Positions 6,245 to 8,384 of a stretch of DNA of 8,384 bases are shown here, one piece after another. Location of the stretch: positions 1 through 8,384 of the forward strand of contig PBZZ01000070.1 in assembly GCA_002730365.1 (NCBI GenBank), written 5' to 3'. This DNA comes from Deltaproteobacteria bacterium. GTDB lineage: Bacteria; SAR324; NAC60-12. Below the pieces are notes generated by a model. It was given only the letters and a program-made list of their open reading frames with translations. It made no database searches and was not told the origin of the DNA. A program made the translations under genes and the position numbers. The number at the start of each line of letters is the position of its first letter. The first letter of the stretch is position 1.

Positions 6245-7498
6245 GGAAAACAGCGAGTCTGTAAACTGCTTGGCATCGTAGGGACGCAAGTCTTCAATAC
6301 CTTCTCCTACCCCAATGTAGCGAACGGGAATGTCAAATTCGTTGACGATCCCGATAATAACTCCACCCTTGGCCGTACCATCCAGTTTAGTCATCACAAT
6401 TCCTGTCAAATCTGCGGCTTCACGAAACTCACGGGCCTGAAAGATAGCATTCTGTCCCGTAGTCGCGTCTAGTACGAGCAACACCTCGTGGGGCGCATCC
6501 GGTACAACCTTCCGCACTACCCGCACCATCTTACGCAGCTCCTCCATCAAATTCTTTTTGGTATGCAGTCTTCCTGCGGTATCGCAGATGACAACATCAT
6601 ATTCCTCACGAACTGCCTCTTCAACGGCTTCATACATCACCGAAGATGGATCAGCCCCTTGGCTCTTGGCGATAATGTCACAATTGGCGCGACGGCTCCA
6701 TTCTGTCAGCTGCTCGATGGCAGCAGCACGAAAGGTATCTCCAGCTCCCATTAGTACACGATGTCCGTCACGGCGATACTGAGCTGCAATTTTGCCAATC
6801 GTTGTGGTCTTGCCCACACCATTGACTCCGACAAACATCAACACCAAGGGCTTACGATCTGCCACTGTGGGAATCGGCACTTCTTTGTGCAGAATACGCA
6901 CGATCTCCTCCCTGATCACTTCTCGTAAAGCATCCACATCACGTAGTTCCTGACGTTCAACTCGAGAAGTCACCACCTCCAGAATCTGCTCGGTAGTCTC
7001 CGGTCCAATATCGGCTCCCAACAGGGCTTCTTCCAAGCTGTCCAAGACCTCTTCATCAATTTCTTTCTTTCCAAGCAGGGCATCACTTAGCCCACCAAGC
7101 ATCTGTTCACGGGTCTTACTGACCCCAGAGCGCAGCTTTTCGTAAAAGTTTTGAGGTTCTGGTGTTGGTGCTGGAGCTTCTGGGATTGCTTCCCCAAAGC
7201 GTTTGGTCAGTGTACGCTGCTGTCGACGTTCTCCATGCTTGCGTTTGATTTCCTCTTGAAGAGCTTCGTTCTGTTGTTGCAGTCGATCAAGCTGTACTTC
7301 ACGTTGTTTTTGTTCTCGAGCTTCTTCTTCCTGTTGGCGCTGCTTTTCCAGTTCAGCCAGATGCAGTTCAGCCTGTTGTGGAGTCAGCTTTTCACTGACC
7401 TCACCAAGCTGACCACCCGTCCACAAGAACAGCAATCCCGCAACCAGGGCACCACTACCAAATACTGTGAAGACAAACCAGATAATCGAAAAAATCAT
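6242..7498 (-). CDS. ftsY: FtsY, signal recognition particle receptor GTPase with N-terminal membrane anchor
   Basis: Receptor that docks the SRP-ribosome complex at the inner membrane and hands nascent membrane proteins to the Sec translocon through reciprocal GTP hydrolysis with Ffh. From ATG 7498 the product is 418 residues. Residues 3-26 form a membrane helix and about 40-95 a Glu/Gln/Arg-rich coiled coil. A Pro-rich spacer is at 104-116, the helical SRP54 N domain at about 118-205 and the NG GTPase at about 215-418. GTPase motifs are GVNGVGKTTT (224-233), DTFRAAA (254-260), DTAGR (306-310), TKLDG (370-374) and GVGEGIEDLRPYD (396-408). All catalytic motifs are intact. An in-frame TTG at 7573 would add 25 unlikely residues before the membrane helix, so I prefer the ATG. 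No clear Shine-Dalgarno sequence is seen. The upstream gene ends 83 bases earlier on the same strand, so read-through is possible. Confidence 0.95.
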   Translation of the reverse strand: MIFSIIWFVFTVFGSGALVAGLLFLWTGGQLGEVSEKLTPQQAELHLAELEKQRQQEEEAREQKQREVQLDRLQQQNEALQEEIKRKHGERRQQRTLTKRFGEAIPEAPAPTPEPQNFYEKLRSGVSKTREQMLGGLSDALLGKKEIDEEVLDSLEEALLGADIGPETTEQILEVVTSRVERQELRDVDALREVIREEIVRILHKEVPIPTVADRKPLVLMFVGVNGVGKTTTIGKIAAQYRRDGHRVLMGAGDTFRAAAIEQLTEWSRRANCDIIAKSQGADPSSVMYEAVEEAVREEYDVVICDTAGRLHTKKNLMEELRKMVRVVRKVVPDAPHEVLLVLDATTGQNAIFQAREFREAADLTGIVMTKLDGTAKGGVIIGIVNEFDIPVRYIGVGEGIEDLRPYDAKQFTDSLFS

Positions 7499-7544
7499 AG
7501 TGAGTATTGACAAACAAAAAGTGGAAGATTTACTGAATCTGTTT

Positions 7545-7573
7545 ATTTCACAGCTCAGTGATCGAACAAGCAA
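7545..7573 (-). promoter_or_regulatory. Weak sigma70-like promoter candidate for ftsY
   Basis: On the minus strand, TTGCTT (7573-7568) is followed after 17 bases by TGAAAT (7550-7545), matching the -35 and -10 consensus at 3 of 6 and 4 of 6 positions. It lies in the 83-base gap before ftsY and would give a leader of roughly 40 bases. The match is weak; ftsY could equally be read from a promoter upstream of the preceding gene. Confidence 0.2.
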
Positions 7574-7581
7574 TGGTTGTA

Positions 7582-8384
7582 TCAGCGTTGCGAGGCTTGC
7601 TCCTCAAGCAACTTTGTGAGCTCATATGGGGAGAAGATGCCCTCGGTTACCTCACCATTGCGAAGACGAAGTTGAGTTCCATCATCGTTTTCGTAGAGAG
7701 TTCCCACCACATTGCCTGACTCATCCTGCCATTCAACCCCATAGCGGGCTTCACCATCAGACTGAGTGGGAACTACACGTCCCTTGAAGGGTACTTGGGC
7801 CAGGTTTTTCAGATTCTGCTGCATCTGTTGGTACTGACGTTCCAGTTTTTGCAGGGTACGTTGGAGTTCCAAAGTGTTTTCAAAGCGTGTCAGTTTGTCT
7901 GCCCAATAGAGATAAATATCACCAGCTGCTTCCAGAACCGCAGTGGGCGCTCCTAAATCACTTAACTCTGCTGGCAGACTGCTTTTACTTTGTAAGGAAG
8001 ACTCCAGTTGGCGTGCTGTTCCCTTGGAAACCTGCCGTGTGGGCATATCGAAGCTGAGATTGATCAGCATATCCTTGACATCCACCGGCTCTGGATCTGG
8101 CAAAGCAGGGTTACTCTCTACCGTTCGTGTTGGCCCAGTAGGCTTGAAGACCAATTGAGGTAGTTTTTCTCCCAAGCCTGCTCGGTCTGAGGAAGGTAAG
8201 AATATCGCCAATAAGAATACAACGGTCCCAACAACAGCGGCTGTGCCCATCCACCACCAGATCGGACGTTTTTTACGCTCTGCCTGGTTCTCTTCCCGAC
8301 CATAAGTTTGGCCTGAACCATCATCCGTGTATCCCCTGACTTTTCGTTCTTCTCGTTCTGGTTGGTTCTCTTCTGCAATATTCA
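7582..8384 (-). CDS. Unrecognised single-pass membrane protein with coiled coil (5' end at or beyond window edge)
   Basis: I do not recognise this family. The frame stays open from its stop (7584-7582) to the right edge, giving 266 complete codons. The codon cut by the edge ends in TG, so the true start could be that very codon. Numbering from the first full codon, residues 1-40 are highly charged and contain EENQPER and EENQAER (4-10 and 30-36). KKRPIWWW then leads into a membrane helix at about 41-62, with the charge pattern of an N-in, C-out bitopic protein. Residues 65-105 are Pro-rich, 161-196 a likely coiled coil (LELQRTLQKLERQYQQMQQ), and 199-266 a small, probably beta-rich domain with YGVEWQDESGNVVGTLYEN. 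An internal ATG at 8250 would start inside the membrane helix without the preceding basic residues, so I reject it. The gene is next to ftsY on the same strand; a role in envelope or secretion is only a guess from context. Confidence 0.75.
   Translation of the reverse strand, partial: NIAEENQPEREERKVRGYTDDGSGQTYGREENQAERKKRPIWWWMGTAAVVGTVVFLLAIFLPSSDRAGLGEKLPQLVFKPTGPTRTVESNPALPDPEPVDVKDMLINLSFDMPTRQVSKGTARQLESSLQSKSSLPAELSDLGAPTAVLEAAGDIYLYWADKLTRFENTLELQRTLQKLERQYQQMQQNLKNLAQVPFKGRVVPTQSDGEARYGVEWQDESGNVVGTLYENDDGTQLRLRNGEVTEGIFSPYELTKLLEEQASQR

Noticed and set aside
7499..7573. 25-residue N-terminal extension of FtsY from TTG 7573
   Set aside because: The extension is not hydrophobic or FtsY-like, TTG is a weaker start, and ATG 7498 places the membrane anchor directly at the N-terminus.

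Overview
The window looks like chromosomal core-gene DNA from a Gram-negative bacterium. The evidence is an inner-membrane SurA/PpiD-type periplasmic foldase, a RodA cell-wall polymerase, a secreted protein with a type I signal peptide, and an FtsY receptor for signal recognition particle. Gene order and protein style (a RodA starting MLDRRLFANFDW and an FtsY with its own N-terminal membrane anchor) remind me of deltaproteobacterial or SAR324-like lineages. That placement is a low-confidence impression, not a proof. Base composition is moderate and coding density is very high. I see no tRNA, rRNA, CRISPR array, insertion sequence, prophage gene or toxin-antitoxin pair.

Layout. Positions 1-1653 (minus) hold most of a PpiD-like peptidyl-prolyl isomerase whose C-terminus lies off the left edge. 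A 165-base divergent gap (1654-1818) carries a perfect 8-bp inverted repeat and separates it from a rightward run of three genes: rodA (1819-2931), gltX (2955-4400) and a secreted formylglycine-generating-enzyme-like (FGE-like) protein (4409-6241). The last of these has a Shine-Dalgarno sequence overlapping the gltX stop codon. The FGE-like gene meets ftsY (minus, 6242-7498) tail to tail with no base between the stop codons; together they form TGATCA. Upstream of ftsY, separated by 83 bases, is a minus-strand gene (7582 to beyond 8384) for an unrecognised single-pass membrane protein with a coiled coil.

Functional themes are envelope building and protein export: PpiD (folding of exported proteins at the inner membrane), RodA (glycan polymerisation for cell elongation), FtsY (co-translational membrane targeting), and two envelope proteins of unknown role. 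GltX supplies Glu-tRNA. Nothing in the window looks like a defence system, mobile element or new pathway. The most unusual object is the FGE-like protein. It has an N-terminal module resembling the FlgO/CsgG-type 'GAD-W-L-x-G' fold, a 212-residue acidic Ser/Thr/Glu linker without a single Arg, and a C-terminal FGE-sulfatase domain that lacks both cysteines needed for formylglycine formation.
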